Positions 51,533 to 60,997 of a stretch of 64,000 nucleotides of DNA are shown here, in pieces (position 1 is the first letter of the stretch; each line of letters opens with the position of its first letter). The notes under the pieces were generated by a model. That model saw only the letters and a list, made by a program, of their open reading frames with translations, did not search any database and was not told the origin of the DNA. The stretch spans positions 1 to 64,000 of the forward strand of contig NZ_QQAW01000003.1 in NCBI RefSeq assembly GCF_003350405.1. Reading direction: 5' to 3'. A program made the position numbers and the translations under genes. The DNA is from Gluconacetobacter liquefaciens. GTDB lineage: Bacteria; Pseudomonadota; Alphaproteobacteria; Acetobacterales; Acetobacteraceae.

Positions 51533-53371
51533 ATGCCACATCAGACTCTCGTCTTTGGCCCGATGGGTCTCCCTGCGAGACAGGGGGCCGATGGCGGAGT
51601 GCCAGTGGGGGGGGGCGGAGACCTGCCGCGCTGGGATCTGCGAGACCTGTATGAGAGCCCAGAATCGGATGCGCTGCGCACCGATCTGGTACAGGCTGAA
51701 TCGGATGCCGCCGGTTTTTCGGCTGCCTGGAAAGGGCGGCTGGTCTCGGCCACGCCGGCCGGGCTGGCCGAGGCGATTGGGGAATATCAGCGGATCGACG
51801 AGGTGCTGGGGCGGGCAGCATCCTACGCGCAATTGCTGTTTGCCGGCGATTCGTCCGATGCCGGGATCGGGCGATTCTCGCAGTCGATCAATGAGCGGCT
51901 GACGGATATTTCCAGCCATCTGCTGTTCTTCACCCTGGAGTTGAACCGGATCGGGGATGAGGAATTGTCCGCGCGTCTGGCAGATCCGGCGCTGGCGGTG
52001 TGGGCGCCGTTCCTGCGGGATCTGCGGGTTTTCCGGCCGCATCAATTGTCCGACGAGATCGAACAGGTCCTGCACGAGAAATCGGTGACGGGGGCTGCGG
52101 CGTGGAGCCGGTTGTTCGATGAGACGATGGCCGGGTTGCGCATTCCGCTGGACGGGCGGGAGTTAACGGTGGGCGAGGCGCTGAATCGGCTGTCGGATCA
52201 GGACCGGGCGGTGCGCGAGCGGGCGGCGAAGGCGATCGGCAGCGTGTTCGGTGGCAATATCAAGCTGTTCTCGCTGATCACCAACACGCTGGCCAAGGAC
52301 AAGTCGATTACCGACTCGCTGCGGCATTATGCGCGCCCTGGTTCCTATCGCAATCGCAGCAACATGGTGGAAGACGAGGTCGTCGACGCGCTGGTGCAGG
52401 CGGTGACGGAGGATTATCCGCGCCTGTCGCATCGCTATTACGCGATGAAGGCGCGCTGGCTGGGGCTGGAGAAGCTGGAACATTGGGACCGTAACGCTCC
52501 GTTGCCGGCAGCCGACGAGCGGACCATTCCCTGGGATGAGGCCACGCGGCAGGTGCTTGCGGCCTATGAAGGGTTCGACCCGCGGATGGGGGCGGTGGCC
52601 CGGCGGTTTTTCGACAATCCGTGGATCGATGCGCCGCCGGTGCCCGGCAAGGCTTCGGGTGCGTTTGCCCACCCGACCGTGCCGTCGGTCCATCCGTATC
52701 TGCTACTGAATTATCATGGCCGCACACGGGACGTGATGACGCTGGCGCATGAGTTGGGCCACGGGGTGCATCAGGTGCTGGCGGCGCCGCATGGGTACCT
52801 GATGTCCGGGACGCCGTTGACGTTGGCCGAGACGGCCAGTGTATTCGGCGAGATGCTGACCTTCCGCGCGCTGCTGGATGCCGAGACCGATCCGGTGCGG
52901 CGGCGGCTGATGCTGGCGGGCAAGGTCGAGGATATGCTCAATACGGTCGTGCGGCAGATTGCATTCTACCGTTTCGAGACCCTGGTGCATGACGAGCGGA
53001 AATCGGGCGAATTGCTGCCTGAGCGGATCGGCGCCATCTGGCGGCAGGTGCAGACCGAGAGCCTGGGGCCTGCCTTCAATTTTACGCCGGATTATGACGT
53101 GTACTGGACCTATGTCCCGCACTTCATCCATTCTCCGTTCTATGTCTATGCATACGCATTCGGGGATTGCCTGGTGAATGCGTTGTATGGCGTGTTCACC
53201 TCCGGCCATGCGGGGTTCCAGGACAAATATCTGGACATGCTGCGGGCGGGGGGCACGATGCGACATCGCGAATTGCTGGCGCCGTTCGGGCTGGACGCGG
53301 CGGACCCCGGGTTCTGGCGCAAGGGACTGGACGTGATCGCCGGATTTATTGACGAACTGGAGCGTGCCTGA
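51533..53371 (+). CDS. pepF: M3 family oligoendopeptidase F
   Basis: A 612-residue thimet-type metallopeptidase (M3B). The zinc motif is H406-E-L-G-H410 in TLAHELGHGVHQVL, with the third-ligand region ETASVFGEMLTFRALLD about 25 residues later. The substrate-binding C-terminal segment YVPHFIHSPFYVYAYAFG is present. It cleaves short peptides in the cytoplasm. ATG 51533 has GAGGAG 8 bases upstream. An ABC1 kinase gene begins one base after its stop, a common neighbour arrangement in alphaproteobacteria. Confidence 0.94.
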   Translation: MPHQTLVFGPMGLPARQGADGGVPVGGGGDLPRWDLRDLYESPESDALRTDLVQAESDAAGFSAAWKGRLVSATPAGLAEAIGEYQRIDEVLGRAASYAQLLFAGDSSDAGIGRFSQSINERLTDISSHLLFFTLELNRIGDEELSARLADPALAVWAPFLRDLRVFRPHQLSDEIEQVLHEKSVTGAAAWSRLFDETMAGLRIPLDGRELTVGEALNRLSDQDRAVRERAAKAIGSVFGGNIKLFSLITNTLAKDKSITDSLRHYARPGSYRNRSNMVEDEVVDALVQAVTEDYPRLSHRYYAMKARWLGLEKLEHWDRNAPLPAADERTIPWDEATRQVLAAYEGFDPRMGAVARRFFDNPWIDAPPVPGKASGAFAHPTVPSVHPYLLLNYHGRTRDVMTLAHELGHGVHQVLAAPHGYLMSGTPLTLAETASVFGEMLTFRALLDAETDPVRRRLMLAGKVEDMLNTVVRQIAFYRFETLVHDERKSGELLPERIGAIWRQVQTESLGPAFNFTPDYDVYWTYVPHFIHSPFYVYAYAFGDCLVNALYGVFTSGHAGFQDKYLDMLRAGGTMRHRELLAPFGLDAADPGFWRKGLDVIAGFIDELERA

Positions 53372-53372
53372 C

Positions 53373-54731
53373 GTGGCGGAGGAACGGGATCTCGACAATA
53401 CTGGCATGTTCGGCGAACTGCGCCGGATGGTGCGGACGTCGGGCGCGGTCGGCGGCATCGCCGCGCGCATCGCGGGCCACAAGATGGGGCTGCGCACCAA
53501 CCACGCCACCCATGCCGGTGATCTGAAATCGGTTCTCGGCGGCCTGAAGGGGCCGCTGATGAAGGGCGCGCAGCTTCTCTCCACCATTCCCGGTGCATTG
53601 CCGGACGAATATGCGGCGGAACTGGCGCAGCTTCAGGCCAACGCGCCGCCGATGGGGTGGAGCTTCGTGCGCCGCCGCATGGCCGCGGAACTGGGGCGCG
53701 ACTGGGAGCGGCGTTTCCGCTCGTTCGAGCATGAGGCCGCTGCGGCCGCCAGTCTGGGGCAGGTGCATCGGGCCGTGCTGCCGGACGGGCGCCGGGTGGC
53801 GTGCAAGCTGCAATATCCGGACATGCAGGCGACCGTGGATTCCGACCTGCGGCAGTTCCGCATGGCGGTGGGCCTCTATTATCGCATCGACAGCACGATC
53901 AAGCAGGATGATGTGCTGGTGGAGCTGACGGCCCGGTTGCAGGAGGAACTCGACTATCTGCGCGAGGCGGCGAACCTGCGGCTTTACAACCTGATGCTGG
54001 CCGAATGCCCCGACGTCAGCGTGCCGATGCCGGTCGAGGACCTGACGACGCGGCGGCTGCTGGTGATGGACTGGCTGGATGGCAGGGGCGTGCAGTCGGT
54101 ACTGGATACCGACCCCGCGCAGGAGCAGCGCGACGCCATGGCGCGGGCGCTGTTCCATGCCTGGTATGTGCCGCTCTATCGCAACGGCGTGATCCATGGC
54201 GACCCGCATATGGGCAATTTCACGGTGCGGCCCGATTATGGGCTGAACCTGCTGGATATGGGCGCGATCCGGATCTTTCCGGCGAGGTTCGTTCAGGGGA
54301 TCATCGACCTGTATCGCGCGCTGGAGACCAATGACGAGGATCTGGCCTATCATGCCTATCAGGCATGGGGCTTTACCAACATGTCGCGCGAGACGATGCG
54401 CGTGCTGAACGAGTGGGCGCGCTTTATCTACGAGCCGCTGATGCAGGATCGGGTGCGTGCGATCCAGGAGAATGACGACCCGCAATATGGCCGCGTGGTG
54501 GCCGAGCGGGTTTATGCCGGCCTGAAACAGACCGGGGGCGTGCGGCCGCCGCGCGAATTCGTGCTGGTGGATCGTTCGGCGATCGGTCTCGGTAGCGTCT
54601 TCCTGCGGTTGGGAGCGAAGCTGAACTGGTATCGGCTTTTCCAGGAACTGATTGCCGATTTCGACTCTGCCAAGCTGGCGGCGCGGCAGGCGGAGGTCCT
54701 GCGGCAGGCAGGCGTGCCGCCCACCGCCTGA
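53373..54731 (+). CDS. ABC1/UbiB-like atypical kinase family protein
   Basis: A 452-residue protein with the ABC1 kinase-like domain. The N-terminal KxGQ region reads PLMKGAQLLSTIPGALPDEY, in which the usual glycine-glutamine is A-Q, a variant I recall in alphaproteobacterial members. Ala-rich EAAAAASLGQVHRAVLPDGR corresponds to the A-rich loop, VACKLQYP carries the ATP-lysine, and HGDPHMGNFTV plus LLDMGAI give catalytic and metal-binding residues. Relatives act in ubiquinone or lipid metabolism. GTG 53373 is chosen because GGAG sits 10 bases upstream. The gene follows pepF directly. Confidence 0.85.
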   Translation: MAEERDLDNTGMFGELRRMVRTSGAVGGIAARIAGHKMGLRTNHATHAGDLKSVLGGLKGPLMKGAQLLSTIPGALPDEYAAELAQLQANAPPMGWSFVRRRMAAELGRDWERRFRSFEHEAAAAASLGQVHRAVLPDGRRVACKLQYPDMQATVDSDLRQFRMAVGLYYRIDSTIKQDDVLVELTARLQEELDYLREAANLRLYNLMLAECPDVSVPMPVEDLTTRRLLVMDWLDGRGVQSVLDTDPAQEQRDAMARALFHAWYVPLYRNGVIHGDPHMGNFTVRPDYGLNLLDMGAIRIFPARFVQGIIDLYRALETNDEDLAYHAYQAWGFTNMSRETMRVLNEWARFIYEPLMQDRVRAIQENDDPQYGRVVAERVYAGLKQTGGVRPPREFVLVDRSAIGLGSVFLRLGAKLNWYRLFQELIADFDSAKLAARQAEVLRQAGVPPTA

Positions 54732-54949
54732 AGGGCTCTTTGCGAAGAGCTTCGATTCTGCCTGCTCGGATCTGGCCATGTCTTCCTCCGCAGGGGGTAT
54801 GGCCGGATGATATGCGTTCGGGCGTCCTGAACGATGGGCCCTGACCTGATCCCGCCTGGAGCGGTTTGTCTCTCAAACGCGATGATATCATGTTATCGTG
54901 AAGAGGAAGACGGGCAGCGGCCCCCCTGTCCTGTTGGTTCGAGGTTTGA

Positions 54950-57079
54950 ATGCGGCTCATAGTGATTGTCGACGACCGTTCGACCAATCGGACCATCTTT
55001 GCCAGGCTGGCGGCATCGCTCGGGGCCGACATTCGGGTTGAGACCTTCGCGACGCCACAGGAGGCGCTGGACTGGTTCGCCACCGAGCAGGTGCCCGATC
55101 TGGTCATTACCGACTACAAGATGCCCCGGATGGACGGGGCAGCCTTTACCGCCCGTATCCGCGCGCTCGACTGGGGATATGATGTGCCGGTCGTCGTCGT
55201 GACGGCTTATGAGGATCGTAATTATCGGCTGAGTGCCCTCGAAGCGGGGGCGACCGATTTTCTGCTGAGCCCGGTCGACCATACCGAGTTTCTGACGCGT
55301 GCCCGCAACCTGTTGCGGTTGAGCTGGTACCAGAAGCGGGTGCGTTCTCGCGCCATGCAACTGGAAGAGGAACTGATCAGCAGCCGCCGGGCGCATGACG
55401 ACCTGCTGCGCGGTAGCCGCGACCGGCTGCTGCAGGTGATTGATACCGTGCCGGCCATGATCAGCGCCACGGATCGCGATGGAAACTATATTTTCGTGAA
55501 CCAGTTTCACGAGAATATTCTCGGACGACAGAGCTGCTGCGACGATGCGGCCGCATTGGTACTGGACAGGCAGGTTCTGGCGTGCGGAGAGCCTACAGCC
55601 CGTTACGAGGAAAATTTCGTCGATCGTCATGGGGTGAGATGGAGCCTCCTGACATCGAAGATTCCGTTTTATGACGATACGAGCGGCGAGCGTTATGTCT
55701 TGACGACCTCGCTTGATATAACGGATCGCAAGAAATCGGAGCGGGAGTTACATAATCTTGCCTACTTCGATCAACTGACGGGCCTGCCCAATCGATCGCA
55801 TCTGGAAAAACATGCTCAGATGCTTCTGACGGGGGAGAGCGAGCGGCCTTTCGCTTTTTTCCTGCTGGATCTGGATCGTTTCAAGAGTGTCAACGATACG
55901 CAGGGCCATACGATCGGGGACCAGCTTCTACGGCAGGTAGCGGCCAGGCTGCAGTCGCTTCTGCCGCATGCGGGCCTGATTGCCCGTCTGGGTGGCGATG
56001 AGTTCGCCATTCTTCATGATGTCGACGACATGAACGATGCCGGCGAACTGGCCGAGCAGATTACCGGGGTTTTTGTTGCGCCCTTCATTCTGGGCGACCT
56101 GGTAATGAATGTCGGCGCCAGTGTCGGTATTGCCTTGTCCCCCGATCCGGCCCTGACGTTCGAGACGATGCTGAAGCGTGCGGATCTGGCGATGTATCGC
56201 GCCAAGAACGAAGGCCTGCAGCATTATGCCTTTTTCGAAACCGCAATGGAGCATGCGGTTTCCGTCGCGGCCGACCTGGAGCAGGCATTGCGTCAGGCGA
56301 CCGAGAACGGCGCGTTCACGTTGCATTATCAGCCCGAGATCGACCTGGCATCGGGCATGGTGACGGGGGTCGAGGCGCTGATCCGATGGGTGCGGCCTGA
56401 TGGAGAACTGGTTTATCCCGGTCATTTTCTGCCGCTGGCCGAAGAAACGGGGCTGATTGTGCCGATGACGGTCTGGTCGTTGCGTGAAGCCTGCCGTCAG
56501 GGGACCGTCTGGGCGCGGGAGGGCATCAATATCCGCATTGCGGTCAATCTGTCCGGCATGTTGTTCCGTCATCACGATGTTCAGAAACTGGTGCTGGACG
56601 CAATTACCGAAACAGGCCTGGACCCCGCCTTCCTTGAACTGGAACTGACCGAGACGGCATTGATCGAAAATCCCGAAGTGGCGGGACGGCAACTGGCGGC
56701 GTTGCAGGACATGGGCGTCTCCGTGGCGATCGATGATTTCGGGACGGGCTATGCGTCAATGATTTATCTGACGACGATGCCGATCCGTAGGTTGAAGATC
56801 GATGCGCTCTTTGTTCGGGAAATCGATTCTTCGTCGAGTAGCCGGGCGATCATCAAAGCGATCATCGCGCTGGGCAATAATCTGGATATTCGCGTGATCG
56901 CGGAGGGCATAGAACGCGAAGACCAGTTGCTGTGGCTGAAGGAGCAGGGATGCGATCAGGCACAGGGATTCCTGTTCAGCCGTCCGGTTCCGGCCGAGAA
57001 GTTCCAACAAATGGTGCGCGCCGGCGTTCTGACCGTGTCGGACGGTCAGGGGGCGACCGAACGACCTGATGGGCGTTGA
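54950..57079 (+). CDS. REC-PAS-GGDEF-EAL composite response regulator of c-di-GMP turnover
   Basis: A 709-residue protein in four modules. REC (1-120) has acidic pocket D8/D9 and phosphoacceptor D55 in LVITDYKMP, but the conserved lysine of the KP motif is Ser107 (FLLSPVD). A PAS domain spans about 160-260 (VPAMISATDRDGNYIFVNQ). GGDEF is intact (RLGGDEF, 346-352) with no RxxD inhibitory site at the usual place. EAL is intact (E475-A-L; NLSG; ELTET; DDFGTG 595-600; Lys616; EGIER). It could both synthesise and degrade c-di-GMP. Its gene lies 93 bp before an RpfC-like kinase and appears to stand in for RpfG. Confidence 0.92.
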   Translation: MRLIVIVDDRSTNRTIFARLAASLGADIRVETFATPQEALDWFATEQVPDLVITDYKMPRMDGAAFTARIRALDWGYDVPVVVVTAYEDRNYRLSALEAGATDFLLSPVDHTEFLTRARNLLRLSWYQKRVRSRAMQLEEELISSRRAHDDLLRGSRDRLLQVIDTVPAMISATDRDGNYIFVNQFHENILGRQSCCDDAAALVLDRQVLACGEPTARYEENFVDRHGVRWSLLTSKIPFYDDTSGERYVLTTSLDITDRKKSERELHNLAYFDQLTGLPNRSHLEKHAQMLLTGESERPFAFFLLDLDRFKSVNDTQGHTIGDQLLRQVAARLQSLLPHAGLIARLGGDEFAILHDVDDMNDAGELAEQITGVFVAPFILGDLVMNVGASVGIALSPDPALTFETMLKRADLAMYRAKNEGLQHYAFFETAMEHAVSVAADLEQALRQATENGAFTLHYQPEIDLASGMVTGVEALIRWVRPDGELVYPGHFLPLAEETGLIVPMTVWSLREACRQGTVWAREGINIRIAVNLSGMLFRHHDVQKLVLDAITETGLDPAFLELELTETALIENPEVAGRQLAALQDMGVSVAIDDFGTGYASMIYLTTMPIRRLKIDALFVREIDSSSSSRAIIKAIIALGNNLDIRVIAEGIEREDQLLWLKEQGCDQAQGFLFSRPVPAEKFQQMVRAGVLTVSDGQGATERPDGR

Positions 57080-57172
57080 GGCATCGTGGATCGCGCGTAT
57101 GCACCAGGGTCGTGCGGTGCCTCCGGGCGGCGTGCGTGCTGTCCGGGTTGCGCAACCTGAGGGGCGGAGCAG

Positions 57173-59677
57173 ATGGGCGGACGTGACCTGCTGGCGCGTA
57201 TGCGGCGCGGGGGCGATGGGGAGCACCAGATTGTTCTGAACAGGTTGGTGATTGGCGTCATCCTGCTGGTCTATGTCGTCGGGCTCTTTCTTTATGGTGG
57301 ATTCGCGACACGGGCGCTGTTCGTCTGGTCGATCGTCTGTGCGACCCTGTATCTTGCAGGCGGTCTGGCAATCGCTGCGACCCTTGTCGCGTGGCCGCGT
57401 CCCTCGCCGGCGCGGCGGATTATCCAGATGACAGGAGATATCGGTTTCCTCTCGTTTGGCATGTATCTGGACGGGGTGGCCGTCATTCCTTTTTATCCTC
57501 TCTATCTTTGGGCGATTCTGGGATACGGCTTCCGGTTCGGCCTGCCTTACCTGACGGCCGCTGCCGTCATGTCGGCAGGCGGGTTTACGCTGGCCGTGCA
57601 TGCGTTGCCCGTGTGGCGGGATGCCGGGCATCTGCTGATGGGGCTGACGCTGGGCCTGCTGGTCGTCCCGCTTTATTCGGCGTCGCTGATCCGATTTCTG
57701 TCCAATCTCAGGCGACGTGCGGAGGAGGCCAGCCAGGCGAAGACGATGTTCCTGGCCAGTGTCAGTCACGAACTGCGCACGCCGTTGAATGCGATGATCG
57801 GCATGACGCGCCTGCTGAACGACACGAAGCTGGATTCCGACCAGCACGAGATGGTGCAGACGGTACGGATCGCGGGAACGTCTCTTCTGGGAATGGTCGA
57901 GGGGTTGCTGGATTTCGTTCGGATCGAGAATGGGCGCATGCCTGTGCAGATGCAGCCCTTTGGAGTGCTGGGAGTGCTGGAGGCGGTCCGGCGCATCGTG
58001 GGGGTGGCAGCACATGAAAAGGGGCTGCTGCTGACCTGCCATGTTACTGCCCGCACACCGCTCTGGCTGGTCGGTGATGAAAAGCACTTGCGGGACGTGC
58101 TGCTGAACCTGGCTGGCAATGCGGTCAAGTTCACGCAAAGCGGGCATGTGCTCATTGCGGTCGATGGCCAGCCTGTCGAAAATGATGGACGGACCCGTCT
58201 GGCGATCACCGTGATGGATACCGGTATCGGCATTCCCCAGGCTGCCCTGGAACGGATTTTCGAGCCGTTTACCCAGGCGGATGCGACCATGATCGACCGC
58301 TTCGGCGGGGCTGGGCTGGGGTTGTCGATCTGCCGCCAACTGGTCACGCTGATGGGAGGGGAGATCGGTGTGCGCAGTCGGGAAGGGCAGGGCAGCACGT
58401 TTCGTGTTATCGTGCCGTTCGGGATTGCGCAGGGGGAGCGCGACGAAACCGGAAGGGATCTGCCACCTCTGCTGTTATGGACGCACCAGTACGATCGTTA
58501 TCATGCGCTGCATGCCCGTCTGGTGGCTCTTGGGGCAAGGATTACCGTCATGTCTCCCGATGAGGGGAGTGCTGAGGCTTTGGAACGGCTCGTGCGCCCG
58601 CATATCGTGCTTACCGACCTTGCGGAGGAGCGGGTGGATCTGCCGGCCGTCGTTCCGGTGGTGTTGCTGCGGCCGGCCGGTGCCGGGGAGTTGGCGTCCG
58701 AAGCCGCGCAGCGCGAGTACGTTTCGACGTTGACGGCCGATGCCGATGACCGGTCGATCGTGACGGCGTTGGCCGTTGCTTCGGCTTTCATGCCCATGCC
58801 CGTAGGGGGCGTGTCCGAACCGGATGCTGCTATACCCGATCGTGCCGCAGGCCCTTCGCTCTCGATCCTTGTGGTCGAGGATAATATCGTGAACCGGAAG
58901 ATCCTGTGCAGGTTGCTGACGCGTGTCGGGCACCGATGGGAGGCTGTGGCGAATGGGGAAGAAGCGCTCGATATCCTGCAGGAACGGTCGTTCGATCTGG
59001 TTCTGATGGACCTGAACATGCCGGTCATGAACGGGATCGAAGCCACGAAGCTTCATCGCTTTTCCGAGGTCGGAGGAGTGGAGGCACTTCCGATCGTGGC
59101 TTTGACGGCCGATGGTACGCCGGAAACCCAGCAACGATGTCGCGAGGCCGGGATGAATGCTTTCCTGCTGAAGCCCGTGATGCTTGAGGATCTGGTATCG
59201 ACGATCGCGGCGCTGGTGCCTTCCGAGGCCGGACGATCGCATGCTGTCGGCAGATTGCCGGCCGGTGGCCAGCCGTCTGAGGACGGAGGCGCTGCCGTGG
59301 TGGTGCCGTTTCCGGTTCCGACCATCAATCGCAGGTTGGTGCAGGATCTGCTCGATCTGGGGGGCGCGCATTTCAGGGCCGAAGTCATTGGCGATTTTCT
59401 GCGGGATGCCGAGGAGATTGTCGGGCGAATGGCGCAGGCACTGCAGGAGGCCGATCGGGAGCGCCTGCTGGATGAGGCGCATGCGTTGCGCAGCGCCGCC
59501 GCCAATGTCGGAGCGGAACGACTGGCGGCATTGTGTCATGAATGGCGGATCGTTCCCCATCAGAACGGGCCGGAAAGGCCGCAGGCGCATCTGAAGACGA
59601 TCCGGCTGGAGATGAACGCGGTGCAGGATGCGCTGCGGCCTTATGCGACCGTGCCGGCGGCGGGCGGCTTGCCCTGA
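57173..59677 (+). CDS. rpfC: RpfC-like hybrid sensor histidine kinase (DSF receptor candidate)
   Basis: An 834-residue hybrid kinase. The N-terminus has GGDGEHQIVLNR, resembling the short sensor stretch of Xanthomonas RpfC with its Asp-x-Glu-His pattern (from memory), then about five helices (25-175) including IPFYPLYLWAILGYGFRFGLPYL. HisKA His199 is in FLASVSHELRTPLN, the ATPase has N312/N316, DTGIGIP and GGAGLGLS, a REC domain has D613 (LVLMDLNMP) and K667, and a C-terminal HPT has His770 (DEAHALRSAAANVG). This is the RpfC order. The rpfF-like gene converges on it. It probably relays phosphate to the preceding REC-GGDEF-EAL protein. Confidence 0.88.
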   Translation: MGGRDLLARMRRGGDGEHQIVLNRLVIGVILLVYVVGLFLYGGFATRALFVWSIVCATLYLAGGLAIAATLVAWPRPSPARRIIQMTGDIGFLSFGMYLDGVAVIPFYPLYLWAILGYGFRFGLPYLTAAAVMSAGGFTLAVHALPVWRDAGHLLMGLTLGLLVVPLYSASLIRFLSNLRRRAEEASQAKTMFLASVSHELRTPLNAMIGMTRLLNDTKLDSDQHEMVQTVRIAGTSLLGMVEGLLDFVRIENGRMPVQMQPFGVLGVLEAVRRIVGVAAHEKGLLLTCHVTARTPLWLVGDEKHLRDVLLNLAGNAVKFTQSGHVLIAVDGQPVENDGRTRLAITVMDTGIGIPQAALERIFEPFTQADATMIDRFGGAGLGLSICRQLVTLMGGEIGVRSREGQGSTFRVIVPFGIAQGERDETGRDLPPLLLWTHQYDRYHALHARLVALGARITVMSPDEGSAEALERLVRPHIVLTDLAEERVDLPAVVPVVLLRPAGAGELASEAAQREYVSTLTADADDRSIVTALAVASAFMPMPVGGVSEPDAAIPDRAAGPSLSILVVEDNIVNRKILCRLLTRVGHRWEAVANGEEALDILQERSFDLVLMDLNMPVMNGIEATKLHRFSEVGGVEALPIVALTADGTPETQQRCREAGMNAFLLKPVMLEDLVSTIAALVPSEAGRSHAVGRLPAGGQPSEDGGAAVVVPFPVPTINRRLVQDLLDLGGAHFRAEVIGDFLRDAEEIVGRMAQALQEADRERLLDEAHALRSAAANVGAERLAALCHEWRIVPHQNGPERPQAHLKTIRLEMNAVQDALRPYATVPAAGGLP

Positions 59678-59695
59678 AAAACGGACAGAGAAGTC

Positions 59696-59733
59696 GAGCG
59701 TTCTCAACAGGATGAAGCCTGATGAGAACGCTC
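59696..59733. terminator. Hairpin after rpfC-like gene
   Basis: GAGCGTTCTC and GAGAACGCTC form a perfect 10-bp stem with a further CAGG/CCTG pairing inside, followed by TTTCC on the plus strand. It lies 18 bp past the kinase stop and suits a terminator. Confidence 0.65.
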
Positions 59734-59748
59734 TTTCCTGCCGTCCTG

Positions 59749-59842
59749 GAGCATTTCCACCGAAAACCGGTTCGGTGGAAGTGCTCTAGTATATTGTTTT
59801 TGTAAGCATCTTCACCTGTTTGAATGCACGCATTCAAACAGG
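59749..59842. repeat. Two adjoining palindromes in the rpfC-rpfF gap
   Basis: GAGCATTTCCACCGAA (59749-59764) pairs with TTCGGTGGAAGTGCTC (59771-59786) with one mismatch. Then CCTGTTTGAATGC and GCATTCAAACAGG (59815-59842) form a perfect 13-bp stem with a 2-base loop. A TGCTCTAG string follows each. Similar GAGCA...TGCTC repeats occur in alphaproteobacterial intergenic regions (from memory). They can terminate the minus-strand rpfF transcript. Confidence 0.65.
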
Positions 59843-59849
59843 ATCTGCT

Positions 59850-60803
59850 CTAGCTGGCGACGCTCTTGGGTTCCGGCGTGGCGATGCGACGGTTCTGGGC
59901 GTTGACCAGGCGCAGCATCTTGCGGAGGTCGGCCTCTGTCAGCTTCAGCGCGGCATCGACCCAGATATCGGTAATGTCGCGTAGTTCCTGATGGCTGATC
60001 GGATTGACCATGCGCTTGACGTGCTGGATCGCATCATGTGCATTCTGGCGCTTGCCGATGCGGGCCAGATAGTCGCTGACAGCGGCTTCGCCTTCTCCCG
60101 TTTCGGCGACGACGTCGACGATGCCCATCTCATGCAATTCCATGGCCGTATACATCTGGCCGCTGAGGATGATTTTCTCGGCCATGCGGGGATTGAGGCG
60201 CCGCGACAGCAATGTGAATGCGCCCATGCCGGGGAACAGGTTGAACAGGATCTCCGGCAGGCCGAACTTGGCATGTTTTTCGGCAACGATGACGTCGCAT
60301 GACAGAGCCGCCTCGAACCCGCCGCCGAGTGCGTCGCCCTGCACCAGTGCGATGGTGGTCAGGCCATGGCCGTAGCCGTCGGCGTTGGCGAAGACCACAT
60401 CGACACAATGATGGGCGTAGTGACGCAGGCCTTTACGGTCACCCTGCATGATTTTCTCGGCGAACAGGGACAGGTCGCCGCCAAGATTGAAGATGCCGGC
60501 GACCCGTGATCCCACGACGATATTGCGAAACGGCAGGGCACCATCCGTTTCAACGGCCAGATGGTGGATATCCTGTTGCACGGCATGCAGGTCGCGCAGC
60601 AGGGACGGCGAAAAGCTGGGGCGACCGCTGGGCCGCATGAAGGTCCATAAGGTCTTTGCGGCATGATCGAGTCGGATCTCTACGTGGGGCAGGCTCTCCA
60701 GGGTGGGGGCGGCCTGATCGGGCAAGGCGCCGCCGGGCGCCAGGTGGGCCGGGTTGCTGGAGGAAGCGGGCGTGACGGCTCGAAGGCTGGATTGCAGTGA
60801 CAT
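59850..60803 (-). CDS. rpfF: RpfF-like DSF synthase (crotonase superfamily)
   Basis: A 317-residue crotonase. The two catalytic glutamates specific to DSF synthases are E164 in GGGFEAALSCDVIVAE and E184 in GLPEILFNLFPGMGA, 20 residues apart as E141 and E161 of Xanthomonas RpfF. Other RpfF segments are GIFNLGGDLSLFAEKIMQGDRKGLRHYA and DITDIWVDAALKLTEADLRKM. It would convert a 3-hydroxyacyl-ACP to a cis-2-unsaturated fatty-acid signal by dehydration and thioester cleavage. ATG 60803 has AGGAG 6 bases upstream. It converges on the RpfC-like kinase, so synthase and receptor genes are neighbours. Confidence 0.9.
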   Translation of the reverse strand: MSLQSSLRAVTPASSSNPAHLAPGGALPDQAAPTLESLPHVEIRLDHAAKTLWTFMRPSGRPSFSPSLLRDLHAVQQDIHHLAVETDGALPFRNIVVGSRVAGIFNLGGDLSLFAEKIMQGDRKGLRHYAHHCVDVVFANADGYGHGLTTIALVQGDALGGGFEAALSCDVIVAEKHAKFGLPEILFNLFPGMGAFTLLSRRLNPRMAEKIILSGQMYTAMELHEMGIVDVVAETGEGEAAVSDYLARIGKRQNAHDAIQHVKRMVNPISHQELRDITDIWVDAALKLTEADLRKMLRLVNAQNRRIATPEPKSVAS

Positions 60804-60997
60804 GGCATTCTCCTGTGCGGAACCGGATAGACGCCGCCCTGTGGGATGGATGGGCGCGTTTCGGTTCGTCGTGGAGCCTAGCGGCCAGTCGAGCGCCGTG
60901 GCGATCACCAAGTGAATCGATCCCGTTTCTTGTACCGGCAGAGTGAATATTGTTGATGGATTATTCTGCTCTGACGGTGCTTGTGGACTGTTTCCGG

